Made by a program: the position numbers and the translations under genes. Positions 1 through 11,580 of a stretch of 64,000 nucleotides of DNA are shown in pieces (the stretch's first letter is position 1; each line of letters opens with the position of its first letter). The notes beneath the pieces were generated by a model. That model was given only the letters and a program-made list of their open reading frames with translations. It searched no databases and was not told the origin of the DNA. Source of the DNA: Margaritifera margaritifera (lineage: Eukaryota; Mollusca; Bivalvia; Unionida; Margaritiferidae); contig JAQPZY010001581.1 of assembly GCA_029931535.1 (NCBI GenBank), positions 4,014,501 through 4,078,500 on the forward strand, given 5' to 3'.

Positions 1-1059
1 TGAATTAGATAAAAAGTTTATTGATCAGTTTACACCACATTTCTACCAAAACTGGTGCCTGCAAACTCCATGCAAAACTAAGTGTTAATAAATTTTGATC
101 AGCCGTCTTTGGTTTTTTTTTCTTAAATTGAATTATAATATAATGACAACCCTTCCTTTATGACCCAACATTTGACAGACTGAAATTCATTGGAGGTTTA
201 GTAGCCTGCATTTTGCTGGATAAACTTCATTAATCATAACAGCACTATCTTACATAACCAGTGAAATGACCAGCACTTGGCTTCATGTTGTGTTGCATCA
301 TAATGGACATTCTTCCATTTAAATCATCAGTTAATTGCTATAGTAACCTGGCCCGGAAGCTGGAGCACTTTTCATCATGTATTTGGTCTCCATTAGAAAA
401 TGTAACTGACAAATTATTCTCTTGTTCATATAGTCATGACCATGATATATCAGACACTTGAATAATAAAATACAAATTTGCACAAGATTATGAATTAACA
501 GACTCAACCCCAGGTCTTCCAATTCTGAGTCTGAATTCAATGGTGTCTTCAAAGATATTCAAAATCTTGAGACCATAACTACCACTGCATACAAATATAA
601 GCAGATTGTAGTCAATGATACAAGGATAGAACAGCATTAAAAACATTTTGCATACATCAGTGGCCTTTAATTTGATCCCCAGTTCCAGCACATGCAAAAG
701 TAAGTGATCACACATCTAGGATCAGTGGTTCTTTCCAAATTGAAAACAACAAAAATCTACTAAAAAAACATTTGAGCCATTATGTGTGCAAAATATAACT
801 TATTTGAACTTGCATGATTTATGTAAAATACATACTATAATTAATAATCATGCTTTAATGATACAGCACAAATGCAGTTGAACAAGAAAATGGAGATATC
901 TATATACCCTGCCCTGTCAAAATGTCTGTTTAGGAGACAGAAGGATTTGTTAAGTATTTCATATTTAGGGAGTTAGTATTTATAGATTATACAGGAAAGT
1001 GATAGGCATTATGTCTGTGCAATTGTTCAATTTTGACTATTTGTATTATTTATATAAGG

Positions 1060-1945
1060 TTGTGGTGTTCTGTGGATGGATAACAAAACAATTATGAGTC
1101 AAGGCAATTTGAATAATAGATGGATGGATAGACAAAAACATAACAATATTAAAACTGAAGAATTCCAAAAAGGAAAAAGCACATCTTGACCACAAATCTG
1201 ATATGTATATAAATTTTCATAGAAATATCTCTTTATGATGGATAGATGGATGAAGAGTCATGTGGAGAAAAACCTTAAAGACATTGAAGCTGTTGATTTC
1301 TCAATAGCATAATGCACATCTAGATTACTACTCTGAACTGTACCAAATGTCACACGGATATCTTAAATGGTTTTGGAATTTTGCTACATAAACGAAAATG
1401 TGTGAATGATAGATGGATGGATGTAGGGACAAACGGAGAAAAACATACAAAAGCTATTCAAACTGAAGAATCCTAACAGCAAAAGGCACATCGAGCTCAC
1501 TAGTTCAATAAGCGTATAACATTTCGGACATAGATCTTGAATGATTTAGGAGTTCTGCTTCGAAAATAACAGTGTGATCAATGAACAGATGGATGATGAG
1601 AAAAATGGAGAAAGACATGAAAATATTTTAAGTGAAGATTTGAGAATAGTAAAAGGTACATCTACACAGTTAGTCTAACAAGTGTACCCAATTTCAGAAA
1701 TATCTTTACCAGTTTTTGGAGTGTTGCTCTGGAAATAAAAGTGTGAATAATGGCCGGACAAAAACAATTGTGAATTGCACACTAAAGCACACCTGGACCA
1801 CTAGTCTAATATGTGTAACAGTTTCATAGACATATTTTTAATAGTTCTGGAATGATGTTCCAGAAAGGAAAGTGAATGTGTAATGGACGGAACCCATTTC
1901 TATTCTATATCCCCTGCAAACTTTGTGGTGGTGGTGGAATAATAA
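1060..1945 (+). repeat. Tandem-core element H (about 130-170 bp units)
   Basis: Five diverged units marked by gcacatc-like phrases at 1180, 1313, 1484, 1656 and 1787, each with gatggatggat-type and aaactgaagaat motifs. It ends at 1905-1945 with ctatatcccctgcaaactt and gtggtggtgg, resembling the 3' end of element B. Confidence 0.7.
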
Positions 1946-1999
1946 TATTCTGACACATTAGGTGATAACATATCTAGCTGTATGCTGCTTATACATTAT

Positions 2000-3127
2000 A
2001 TATTCTCTAAATACAAGCCAATATACCAAACTGATCCTTTGTTAACCTCTCTCATGCAGCTGAGAATATGCATGATTTAGATCTTTGATAAAACCCAAAG
2101 TTGAAAAGTAATGAAAACTGGTCAAGGATGAAGTAAATACTAACCACTCAAAGTCATAGGAGACCCAACTTAACAAAGAAAACTGTTGATAAAACACTCC
2201 CAAGTTTAAGGACTGCCATACAGCTGTAGGGTTCTATCTTCTGCTAATGAAAAATCTTAGGCCATGAGGTACTTGGGCATGAAAAAGGTCAAGTCCAAAA
2301 GGGTGACTGGTTCCATTTTTTAACAGGAAAAATTGCTGAATGACATCTTTATGTGAGGTTTGAAGTGATACCCATTAAAGCTCACCCCTGGTGAGGCATT
2401 GACAAATTTTATCCCATTCAAAAGGCAAAAGGTCTGAGATAAGTTGACACCAAGATGAGCAGTAAAGATTGCTCTTCCTGCCCTAAATACCCAGATCTAA
2501 GTAAATCTGTGTAAGAGAACAATTATGAGAAGAAGAGAGGGACCACATACACCATATGCACACAAAAATGATCAATACACCTGTTACCCAGCCTGCTAAA
2601 TCAACTCTCCTTCTACAGAGCTGATGAATATTGCAACAATACAGATGCATTATCTACAGAATGTAATAGGCCAATAGTTAACCTTTAAAGTTTCATAAAC
2701 ATAAGATGTTGCAAATTTGACCAGACTAGTAAATTATTTAAAATGTTATTCATGTTGACAGCAACATAGCTGTATGGAATAGGAATATTGCTGGGTAAAT
2801 GAATATTTCATCACTAAAATGCCCCCGTTTTTTAAATATTAGTTCAGGCCTAGCAGTACTGTTAGCTGTCTCCACCAGGTAAACTCGGTGTCATATAACC
2901 TACTGAACTTTTATTGCTCCACGTCCTCTGAAAGAAGACACAGTAACAGTCTTGTATGGTTAATCCATGCAAACAATCTCCCCCTCTAAAATATCCATTT
3001 TTCCCAGCTATTGGACAATGTGACACAGATTCTCCTCTTGAAAGGCCCCTTTTAAGAGATGCCAACCCCTAATGAAAGGCCTCCTATATCCTGCTCAAAG
3101 GTAGGGTATTTACCATTTTATCCCCCT
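2000..3127. other. No recognisable feature
   Basis: AT-rich sequence with only short chance frames. I see no repeat structure, splice-bounded exon or transposon end that I can support. Confidence 0.5.
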
Positions 3128-3135
3128 CACTAACA

Positions 3136-3229
3136 CACAGGGGCTCATTACAAACAAAATTAGGAGTATCCGTCAATGGATAGTGGGCTGGGGGGATCCT
3201 CCTAATTTTGTTTGTAACAAGCCCCTGTG
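3136..3229. mobile_element. 94-bp palindromic hAT-like MITE
   Basis: Terminal inverted repeats of 31 bp start with cacaggggct and continue ttacaaacaaaattaggag. They are flanked by a perfect 8-bp direct repeat, cactaaca (3128-3135 and 3230-3237). The 8-bp duplication suggests hAT-type mobilisation (inference). The ends and the internal phrase gatagtgggctggggggatc match the 870-bp element at 20386-21255, of which this is a deletion derivative. Confidence 0.85.
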
Positions 3230-3485
3230 CACTAACAAGGCCACACCTCTTATAAGGTGATAATTTTACTGCACATCAAGGGGTCCCATAGTAGCAGGGG
3301 ACCACTGGTTTTTTTGAATGCCCTGCAATAAATTGCTTCAATTTTGGAGTTACTTAAGGCAAACAAACTCTTATTTGTGATCTGGGGTGAGCGTAACACT
3401 ACCAGACCAGACCAAAAAAAGATCACAAAATTTTAACATTCTGTGACTCTTAACCTATCACAGGTCTAATGCATAAAGATGTGTA

Positions 3486-3661
3486 CAGTCAAATCTGTCT
3501 TGAAGGACCACTGCTATGAGAGACCACCTGTCTTGAGAGACCAGATTGTCAAAGCACAGACTGACTGATTATAGTGTCATGACCTGTAATGAGAGACCAT
3601 CTGTCTTGAGAGACCATACTTTTTGGGCAGAAGGGGTGGTCTTTCCAGACAGGTTGTACTG
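3486..3661. mobile_element. 176-bp TA-flanked MITE
   Basis: Ends CAGTCAAATCTGTCTTGA and its inverse (CAGACAGGTTGTACTG), flanked by TA on both sides (3484-3485 and 3662-3663). The interior is built of repeated gagagaccatctgtcttgag-like phrases. It shares ends with the 2.5-kb element at 19657-22148. Confidence 0.7.
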
Positions 3662-3954
3662 TAATAACTCATTGAAAAGGAAAAATTCTCCACATTCATA
3701 TGATGCATAGATCACTGAAAATTGTTCTGTAAATGCAAAAACCAATAAGAAATTGAGGGCTAGATGTGAAACTGCAAAATAGGCACACATAGATAATTGA
3801 TGCATGCTAGATGTTTTAGCAATGTTGAACTTTGGCTCTTGTTAAGTCTAGAAAATACAGATTTATTCTCAAGGCGTGAATCTGCATCTACCTGGTCCAT
3901 GGATTAGTAAGTAGTACAGTTTCCTCAGCACAGCCAAATTTTAACACATCAGGG

Positions 3955-4535
3955 CAAGAGGATGAGTCGTTTTCCTGAACCTTGATCTTCAGTGATCCAA
4001 AAGTTATACTCCAGACAAGGATACAAGTCCGAGTTGCATTTATTCTTTCTTGAACCTTCATCTTGAGGCAAGGGATATTGGCTACAGTGTGCTACACATG
4101 GTACACACTGATATATAACTGGCTAAAGTTTAATTAAAATATCTACAGTGGTTCAAAAGTTATACTCCCAAGAAGAAGAAGTCATAGAATTACATTTTTC
4201 CTTGCCATGACCTTGACCCTGTGGCAGGGGCTGTGGCTATGGTACACACTACATGGTCTAGTCGAAATATGTACTTGGGCAAAAGTTCAATAAAATATCT
4301 TCAATGGCTCAAAAGTTATATTCTTGACAAGGATACAAGTCACATAGTTATATTTTCCCTTGCCTTGATCTTGACCTTGTGGCAGGGGAGTGGCTATAGT
4401 ATGTAACACCATCCAATCAATATATCTACCTGGGCAAAGTTTCATGAAAATTTCTCCAACCATGGGCTAGACAGCAAATGTTAACAGCTGGACAATACTA
4501 TAATATGCTCGACTTAGGATGAGCTTATAAAAATA
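3955..4535 (+). repeat. Tandem-core element D (about 115-bp units)
   Basis: Units contain cttgaccttgtggcaggg, tggctatagtgtgctacac and caaaagttatactcc, recurring three to four times between 3960 and 4470. The right end has an imperfect hairpin, atgctcg...gagcttat (4505-4530), followed by aaaa. Confidence 0.7.
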
Positions 4536-4712
4536 TAAAAATTAGGTTGTTAATAAAGTGAAACCACGTTATAAATGGTCTTCATTTGCCAAGAACTGCA
4601 ATCAAGTTAAATAAATTAAGTAACCGTAACCAACCAAAATCTGATCAATGTAATGAATCCATAACAATACCCACATTATAAGAAAGAAACTGAGGTCTGT
4701 ATTTTCAAGATA

Positions 4713-4933
4713 TACCGTATATACTCACATATAAGTAGAGTCCAAATGCAAACAACACAGATCCTGATCTGCTTTTGCATAATGCACCGCCAGATCAGGG
4801 TCTATATTGTTTGTTCTACTGATTAGTCCCTGCAAACTGCATAGACCCAGAGCTGCTGGCGCATTATGCAATGGCAAATCTGGGTCTATGCAGTTTGCAG
4901 TTGGTATTAGCTTATACACGAGTATATATGGTA
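4713..4933 (-). mobile_element. Double-hairpin palindromic MITE, long form (copy 1)
   Basis: Starts taccgtatatactca and ends tatatatggta. Inside are two hairpins whose stems read cagatcctgatctg-like and gacccag..ctgggtct, with loops around gcataatgc. This copy is in the reverse orientation (the caaacaacatag hairpin comes first). Confidence 0.85.
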
Positions 4934-6240
4934 TGCATTTCAGGCTTTATAATAATAAAAGAACCCCAAAGTGAACTAAAAGGAACATCATTTGCCAAAT
5001 CATTTTTCATTTTTTGACAAGTGTTCCATGCAGGTAATTTTAACAAAATTAAGAAACTAACTGAAAGAAAATGATTATGAGATTTAACAGTAAAAAAGGG
5101 TTAGTGTGCAGTTCGACGTAAATGGCCAAATGGCCGAACACGTCGTTAATCCAACGAACGAACGTTAGTGTGCAGTGTATATTTAAAGTGTGTATGGGAA
5201 TTCTTTGTCCTAATATAGAAATAAAACAGCATAATTTCATATGAAACTACTCGAATTACTCCAATGCATTGGTCCCATAATGTCCAAACTACCCGTACTA
5301 ACAGCTGGTATGGAACTAAGTAATAAATGTGTCAATTTTCACAACAATTCTCCTAACTTTGACTTATGACCTTTCGAGCATGCAGGGCTCATGCATCCAA
5401 CTGGAGTCAAAAATGCACGTTTGGAGACAAATCTGGTACCATCTTTTTATCAGGTTTATGTTGGTTTCATTCATTTCTGGCTCATAAATAATGAGATTTT
5501 ACTTAAATTCTTCGCTTTTTCTCAAACTGTGGTCAGTGTACAACAGGAAACAGAATACTCAGCTTACCGTTGAGCCCTGCAAAGTGTATGGGTCAGAAAC
5601 TTTTGGCATTTGGATTTTTCAATTTGTCTGATGTCAGTGAAACTGCTGAAACAGGCAGTGAGGAGCAGAATTAAACATGAACTCAATGACTGGAGAAATT
5701 TTCCATTACGCGGACATGATTCCAGGAGAAAAATTTGGTTCCAAAATGTGACAACATAAAAATGAATTGGCAATATTTTCTTTTTAGGATTTTTGACAAA
5801 ATTGGCCACAAGACTTTAGATGCTTGTGTTGAGTCCTGGCATGCATTGCAATGTGTGTTTCATTTTCTGTTTACCTTGAATGTCAACTCTGATAACAATC
5901 TATTTATGAAAAATATATACCTGCTTCATAAAACTTTTAATAATTGATCTCAAAATCTGCCGGTGACCTTGATCTTTGACCATTTAATCTATCATCTCCA
6001 AGGATGTTCCATATGCTCCATGTATATGGTGAATCTGGTTTAAAGTCTGATGACTATTCATGGTCACATGATGCAAGTGTTTTTAAAATAGTTTTTTTTA
6101 AGTAAGCAACTACTCAAAACAACAACATAGATTCTTCCCTATGACATTTAATATCACATTCATTTAATGGTCAAATATTTAAGTTTTTAAATTCTATTTC
6201 CATCCAAAAGAAACAAATAAACAAATTATATATAGCTTAC
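4934..6240. other. Mostly unremarkable intronic sequence
   Basis: No gene recognised. A short direct repeat, gttagtgtgcagt, occurs at 5099 and 5163, separated by a GC-rich cgacgt/aacgaacg stretch. Confidence 0.4.
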
Positions 6241-6342
6241 TGTACACTCTGCCATAGGTGACCTCTCCCTGTTTCCCCATGATGGAGTCTCTCTGAGAGG
6301 GGAGGTAACTCCAGGAGGTTGCTGCTGTTCATGGACATCAGG
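6241..6342 (-). CDS. Possible further exon of the same minus-strand gene
   Basis: A 102-bp open stretch, phase 0 at both ends, with the acceptor ggttttgtcag and a good donor (aca|gtaagc). It encodes 34 residues rich in Q, P, S and R, including PDVHEQQQPPGV, SPLRETPSWGNRE and RSPMAECT. It sits 6 kb downstream of the FHA exons on the same strand and has the composition expected of the disordered region after the CEP170 FHA domain, where the vertebrate protein has a short P-S-W-W-G motif; PSWG here is suggestive only. It has higher GC than its surroundings and is not part of a repeat I can see. It could be an exon of this gene, an exon of another gene, or chance. Confidence 0.33.
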
Positions 6343-7072
6343 CTGACAAAACCTCTCCATGTAAAATGTCATGGTATTTACGAAAGGTTAAGGCTTCAAA
6401 ACTTGATTTGCTGTTGACATATTCCATGTTAGTATTTTATGTAAAAACATGCAATTTCATCCTCAGTGAAACTTGGTTCATGAAGATGTATATACACAAT
6501 CTACAGTGACGTGCCACAAATGATGCAACTCGCAGATGATGACATCGATGTCATGAACACTTAATTTGCAATATTAAAACAGAATAACTCAAAAAACAAA
6601 ATATGGCACTTACCTGGAGTTTTCAGTATTTTGTAATATGGTCTCTGGACTTCACAACTTTTTGGAGTCTCCTGGGAATGGTGCTGTTTAAAGCTTTTGA
6701 TACAGTCTGTAGTGATCGATGTCCAAATAGCCTGTACCTCCTTTACTTGCTCTTGCTGAGATTTAATTGCATGCAGAGATCTTCTAAGTCTGATTCTGAG
6801 AATATGCCACTCATTTTCAGTTGTGTTGGGGTCAGGTGACTGTGATGGTAATTCGATATTGTTTTCCTGTTTCCAGGCATCGAACTGTGTAGACTTGTGG
6901 CATGGTGCATTGTCATCTTGCAATAGGAATTGTGAATTTGCTCAATATTTTGCAATGACTGGCCATAAATGAAAGCTATGAGTATTAATGTACTTCTTGC
7001 TATTAATATTTCCCTCAATTCTGAAAAAAAGTACCCACTCCAAGATATGCAGACTGCCAACCCTAACAAGAC

Positions 7073-8165
7073 CTTTTCAGTAAGACAGTCAGTATCTTTC
7101 TGCTATTGTCCAACTGTAAGAGAGACCAATTTTCAGTAAGGTGTAACACAATATGTACTGCTATTGTCCAACAGTAAGAGAGACCAATTTTCAGTAAGTT
7201 GTAACACAATATGTACTGCTATTGCCCAACTGTAAGTCAGACCAATTTTCAGTAAGGTGCAACAAAATATGTACTGCTGTTGCCCAACTGTAAGAGAGAC
7301 CAATTTTCAGTAAGGTGCAACAAAATATGTACTGCTATTGCCCAACTGTTAAGAGAGACCAATTTTCAGTAAGGGGCAACAAAATATGTACTGCTTTTGC
7401 CCAACTGTAAGAGTGACCAATTTTCAGTAAGGGGCAACAAAATATGTACTGCTACTGCCCAACTGTAAGAGTGACCAATTTTCAGTAAGGGGCAACAAAA
7501 TATGTTCTGCTATTGCACAACTGTAAGTGAGACCAATTTTCAGTAAGGTGCAACAAATTATGTACTGCTATTGCCCAACTGTAAGTGAGACCGATTTTCA
7601 GTAAGCTGTAACACAATATGTACAGCTATTGTCCAACTGTAAGCGAGACCAATTTTCAGTAAGCTGTAACACAATATGTACTGCTATTGCCCAACTGTAA
7701 GTCAGACCAATTTTCAGTAAGGTGCAACAAAATAAGTACTGCTATTGCCCAACTGTAAGAGAGACCAATTTTCAGTAAGGGGCAACAAAATATGTACTGC
7801 TTTTGCCCAACTGTAAGAGTGACCAATTTTCAGTAAGGGGCAACAAAATATGTTCTGCTATTGCACAACTGTAAGTGAGACCAATTTTCAGTAAGGTGCA
7901 ACAAATTATGTACTGCTATTGTCCAACTGTAAGTGAGACCGATTTTCAGCAAGCTGTAACACAATATGTACTGCTATTGCCCAACTGTAAGTGAGACCAA
8001 TTTTCAGCAAGCTGTAACACAATATGTACTGCTATTGCCCAACTGTAAGTGAGACCGATTTTCAGCAAGCTGTAACACAATATGTACTGCTATTGTCCAA
8101 CTGTAAGCGAGACCAATTTTCAGTAAGGTGTAAAAAAAAATATGTACTGCTATTGTCCAGCTGTA
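7073..8165. repeat. 58-bp minisatellite, about 19 copies
   Basis: Unit of 58 bp with the core tactgctattgcccaactg and ttttcagtaag. The phrase tgctattg recurs at 7101, 7159, 7217 and so on to 8148, giving 19 copies. Variant units (tgttctgc at 7503 and 7851; gcttttg at 7392 and 7799; gtcagacc at 7217 and 7682) recur in the same order, so a block of several units was duplicated with later unit loss. It lies inside the Tc1-like gene. Confidence 0.95.
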
Positions 8166-8448
8166 AACATGCATTTGAATAGTACAAAAATGTGAGCTGT
8201 TGAAGCGAAGGCAACATCATGTTGAACTAAAAAGTTCATAAAGTACACTTTGAACTTAATGGCCTCCAGTTTAGTTTTAGAAACTGCAGTTCCAAACCTC
8301 ATGTAGGTCAATGGCTTCTTACAAGATCTCTCAACTTGACGTTATCCTTGCTTTTTTTTAAATCATCTCACTCACCATGAGCAATACTCAAATCAACACA
8401 ACATGATGTCCAATAAACATAATTGTGGCTTTTCCTGCTTTTTCCCCC

Positions 8449-8685
8449 TCAAGAATCTGAATATTCCTTTTTATGCTTCTGTGCTGATTGTTTATACTTT
8501 TTTAAAAGACTGATTGTTCCTTCTGTCTTCAACATGTTTTCAATTGTTGGGCAAAATTTCCAGATAATGCTCTCAGCAAAAGCTGGATCATGCACACATT
8601 TTGCATGAAAAACATGGGCAGATTCAAGCATCTGAGGTATGCCAGTAAAGTCTGGTTCCTTGGCCAACTCCACTAAATCTAATAT
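8449..8685 (-). CDS. Unrecognised exon-like open frame inside the Tc1 insert
   Basis: Minus strand. A possible acceptor (attttcatattag) near 8686 is followed by an open frame of about 78 codons ending in a stop at 8449. The peptide includes LVELAKEPDFTGIPQML, VFHAKCVHDPAFAESI and LLKKYKQSAQKHKKEYSDS. It has a protein-like composition with alternating hydrophobic and charged residues and a lysine-rich end. I do not recognise the family. It sits between the 58-bp minisatellite and the SDE block of the Tc1-like transposase, so it could be a captured host exon, part of another element's gene, or a chance frame. Confidence 0.3.
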   Translation of the reverse strand: MLDLVELAKEPDFTGIPQMLESAHVFHAKCVHDPAFAESIIWKFCPTIENMLKTEGTISLLKKYKQSAQKHKKEYSDS

Positions 8686-9310
8686 GAAAATTCAGATCAG
8701 GACCAAACCCAGACAAGTCAATATCTGATTCAACATCATTTCAGTAAGACAAGGTCAAATCGTAAGAGTTAACAGGTCTGCATGATGTAGCCCCAAAGCA
8801 TGGCACCTACACTTGCATTATTTCCGTGTAGTTCTAGGCACTCGAGTCTGTAAGCTTCTTCACTGGTTCTCCACAAGTACAAACAGTTTTCACCAGTGAT
8901 GATAACCTGGATTTCATCAGAAAGTATTACTTAAATCCAACATATTTAAACCATGACACGTCTCTTTTTCTTGTACTACTTTGTGCGATATCTGTTACTG
9001 GCAGATACCTCAGTGTATTCTGAACTTGGTGTTTCTTTAAACCATAATCCTGCATTTGGTGCTTAACTGTCCTCATGGATGCTTTTTCAGGTGCATATTG
9101 GTTGTGATTATCCGTAATCCCTCTCAAACTCTGTCATCTATTTTGTTTCACCACTCTCAGAAGCTGATGATCTCCCCTAGGATCAATGAGCTTACTCCGT
9201 CCATGGTGGCTTCTGTTTTCCACATTTCCTTGTCTTTCAAATTTACTCAAGAGCTGTGAAATTGTACACTTATGAATATACAATATTTCTGCGAGTTTTC
9301 TCTTTCACTT

Positions 9311-9426
9311 CTTGTATAACATTCAATAGCCAGCTGCCATTGCTCAGGTGACATTTTGTGTCTCTGACTTTCACCCCTTGTATAACATTCAATAGCCAGC
9401 TGCCATTGCTCAGGTGACATTTTGTG
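9311..9426. repeat. 66-bp tandem duplication in the transposase N-terminus
   Basis: The 50-bp segment beginning cttgtataacattcaatagc occurs at 9311-9360 and again at 9377-9426 (period 66, in frame). It duplicates the peptide MSPEQWQLAIECYTR of the Tc1-like protein. Confidence 0.95.
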
Positions 9427-9570
9427 TTGTCTGCCATCCATTGTTACAATGTGACATTTTGGATTTTCAAAAGCAGCAGACCACTCCTTTTTATTGGTGA
9501 AAGAATATCTCAAACATTTGTCCAGAAACAAAAAATCTTTACATTTCAGACAAAGATAAACATAAAACAA

Positions 9571-10430
9571 ATGATATCTTATTAATTAATTAGTGAATCA
9601 TGTTCATTACCTCGGCAAAATTTGCATCAATTTTGGCATGTCACTGAAGTTGAGAGTATTTAAAAATGTTATGTATTAATTCTTATAACAAAATAATCAT
9701 TGCCTATAACTGTTTTGATCTGTTGATGGTATGAACTATAATGCTATTCATTATGAACATGATTAAAAATAATGGAAGAGTTAACCTTCTATGAAAATAA
9801 TTCTTGCTAAAGATAGTGAAAGTTATATTTTAAGTTGACATATTTAATTGATCTTTCTTGAAATTCATGTGCTTTACTGAGTAAAACAAATGTAAGTTGA
9901 TGTGGGAATTATTTTATTTCAATACTTTGTAATGTTGGAACACTTTCTTTTTCTGTTTAAATCTGTACCAAAATCGCATCAGAAACAAAATTATGTTTTT
10001 GGCCTAGATGCTAAACAAATGCGAGTCTATGTTTTGAAGCAACAGACATGATGTAGTTCACCATCTTTGATAATCTCAATAATTCCATAAATTTAGGAGT
10101 TAACAACTCTTTGAACACATGTATACAAGAGTTCATCCTTATTATTTGTTGAATTTTCTTTAGAAATATTAAAACTAGACATTGCAAATATTGGACGCAG
10201 ATGACACAGTTTTTACTGAAATGGACTGTTCTAGAAACCAGAAATGGACAGTGAGCAGTCTATCTGCTTTTTTACATCGAGAGCTTCCGTTTGGTTTGAA
10301 ATGTCAGTAACTTGGCAGTGTTAGCGACCCCCTGGTGACAATTATGTTGAAATTATAAATTAGTTGATGAATGAAATGACCAAGTTTTTAACATCTTTGA
10401 TGCTTTTTGTTTTTATATTCAGTAGGGCGT
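9571..10430. other. No recognisable feature
   Basis: AT-rich sequence to the right of the Tc1-like remnant; no frame, inverted end or repeat that I can support. Confidence 0.4.
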
Positions 10431-10439
10431 ACAAACAAT

Positions 10440-10545
10440 GGGAGGGTGTGCGAATAGTAAAGCTCGTCTGGACAGGATTTCAACCTGTTACCCACTGGTT
10501 GATAGTCTAAGGCGATGACTGAGCCAGCATGTGGAGGTAGAAAAT
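10440..10545 (-). mobile_element. Decayed tRNA-related SINE fragment
   Basis: Read on the minus strand, it shows a tRNA-like head with gctcagtcatcgcctta (A-box side) and gggtaacaggttgaaatcc (B-box side). It resembles the better copy at 54620-54760 (gtaacccactggttgtgagt). Confidence 0.4.
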
Positions 10546-10942
10546 ATTCCTGCAATATATAACTCGTTAAGATGTATAAATATGTACACAGAGTTTCATC
10601 AGTGTAGGGTTGAAAGAAAGTAAAGTGTGTGTGTGTGTGCGTGCATGTGAGTGTGCATAGGGTTTAACACATCATCAGCACAATCCTAACTATACAGTGC
10701 TGAGTAAGTTTAGGTATCCTAACAAAGGCACACAAAACAAATGTAAAGCAACTGGGGTAAAATCCTTAAAATACAAAGGTTTTTTTTATATTATGTAAAC
10801 TGCACTCTTTTAACAAATTCAAGACCTTCTCAGCTGAAAAGTTATCACAGGACATATCCCCGGGAAAAAAGACTGCCTCAATTAGCTGCCTATTATGATA
10901 TCCTGTATGGCACATCAAGCCTATTTTTTACATTCCTGAGCC

Positions 10943-10946
<4 letters not shown>

Positions 10947-10979
<33 letters not shown>
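10947..10979. repeat. 33-bp poly-G run
   Basis: Thirty-three consecutive G residues on the plus strand, at the left edge of element B. Such a tract can form a G-quadruplex and is prone to sequencing error. Confidence 0.95.
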
Positions 10980-10980
<1 letters not shown>

Positions 10981-10984
10981 AAAG

Positions 10985-11580
10985 ATGAAACAAATGACTG
11001 TAAATACAAACTTTACTCAAGTGTCAAAATTAGGTTATGGCAACCTATTTTTTGCATAGTTGAGTTATTCCCCTTGATATACATTCCCATACCAATTTGT
11101 ATGGCTGGGTGAAATAGGGTCCAAGATATCAGGTATGTAACAAATGAGTAGCTGAAAATACAACTGTCAATCAAGCATGAAAATTAGATCACGGTGAACT
11201 AGGTCTGATAAGGTTGAGTCACTCTCCCTGAAATGCATCCACATACCAATTTGTATTAGTGTATACACAATACTGTCCAAAATATTGGTGTGTACAGAAG
11301 GAATAGCTGAAAATACCCAAGTCATTCAAGCATCAGAATTAGGTCACAGAGACATACTTTTGGTATATTCAAGTTACTCTCTTTGAAATGCATTCAAATA
11401 CCTATTTTCACAAGTGTAGGTGAAATAGGGTCCAAGATATTAAGAGGATAATGAATAAAATGAATCAACAAACAAACACACAAATGAACAAGCAAACACA
11501 CGAATGAACAAGCAAACACACAAATGAATGAACGAGTAAAATCCTATATCCCCTCCCAACTTTGCTGGCAATGGGAAAAT
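10985..11580 (+). repeat. Tandem-core element B, copy 1 (about 150-160 bp units)
   Basis: Three to four units containing gttgagttactctcc, ttgaaatgcat, gtgaaatagggtccaagat and aattaggtcaca. They are followed by a caaacaaacacacaaatgaa microsatellite-like stretch and a 3' end, cctcccaactttgctggc...gggaaaata, that can fold into a hairpin. Same family as 54840-57425. Confidence 0.8.

Larger units (their letters stand above)
6561..9460 (-). pseudogene. Tc1/mariner-like transposase, split and decayed
   Basis: Four minus-strand blocks read in transposase order. Block 1 (9460-9130) is the helix-turn-helix N-terminus: HKMSPEQWQLAIECYTR, later KFERQGNVENRSHHGR. Block 2 (9127-8927) has RTVKHQMQDYGLKK. 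Block 3 (8930-8778) has VILSDEIQ, carrying the first catalytic Asp, then LYLWRTSEEAYRLECL and GAMLWGYIM. Block 4 (7069-6561) has LLQDDNAPCHKS with the second Asp, then SQSPDPNTTENEWHILRIRLR. In Tc1-type DDE proteins these are SDE, QDNAPCH and SPDLNPIENxW. Blocks 2/3 are one frame apart and several stops occur. An insert of about 1.7 kb (about 7070-8755) separates blocks 3 and 4. No terminal inverted repeats were found, so the element edges are not defined. Confidence 0.8.

Noticed and set aside
7073..8165. Possible CRISPR-like array
   Set aside because: Units are directly adjacent with no unique spacers, and the context is eukaryotic; it is a minisatellite.
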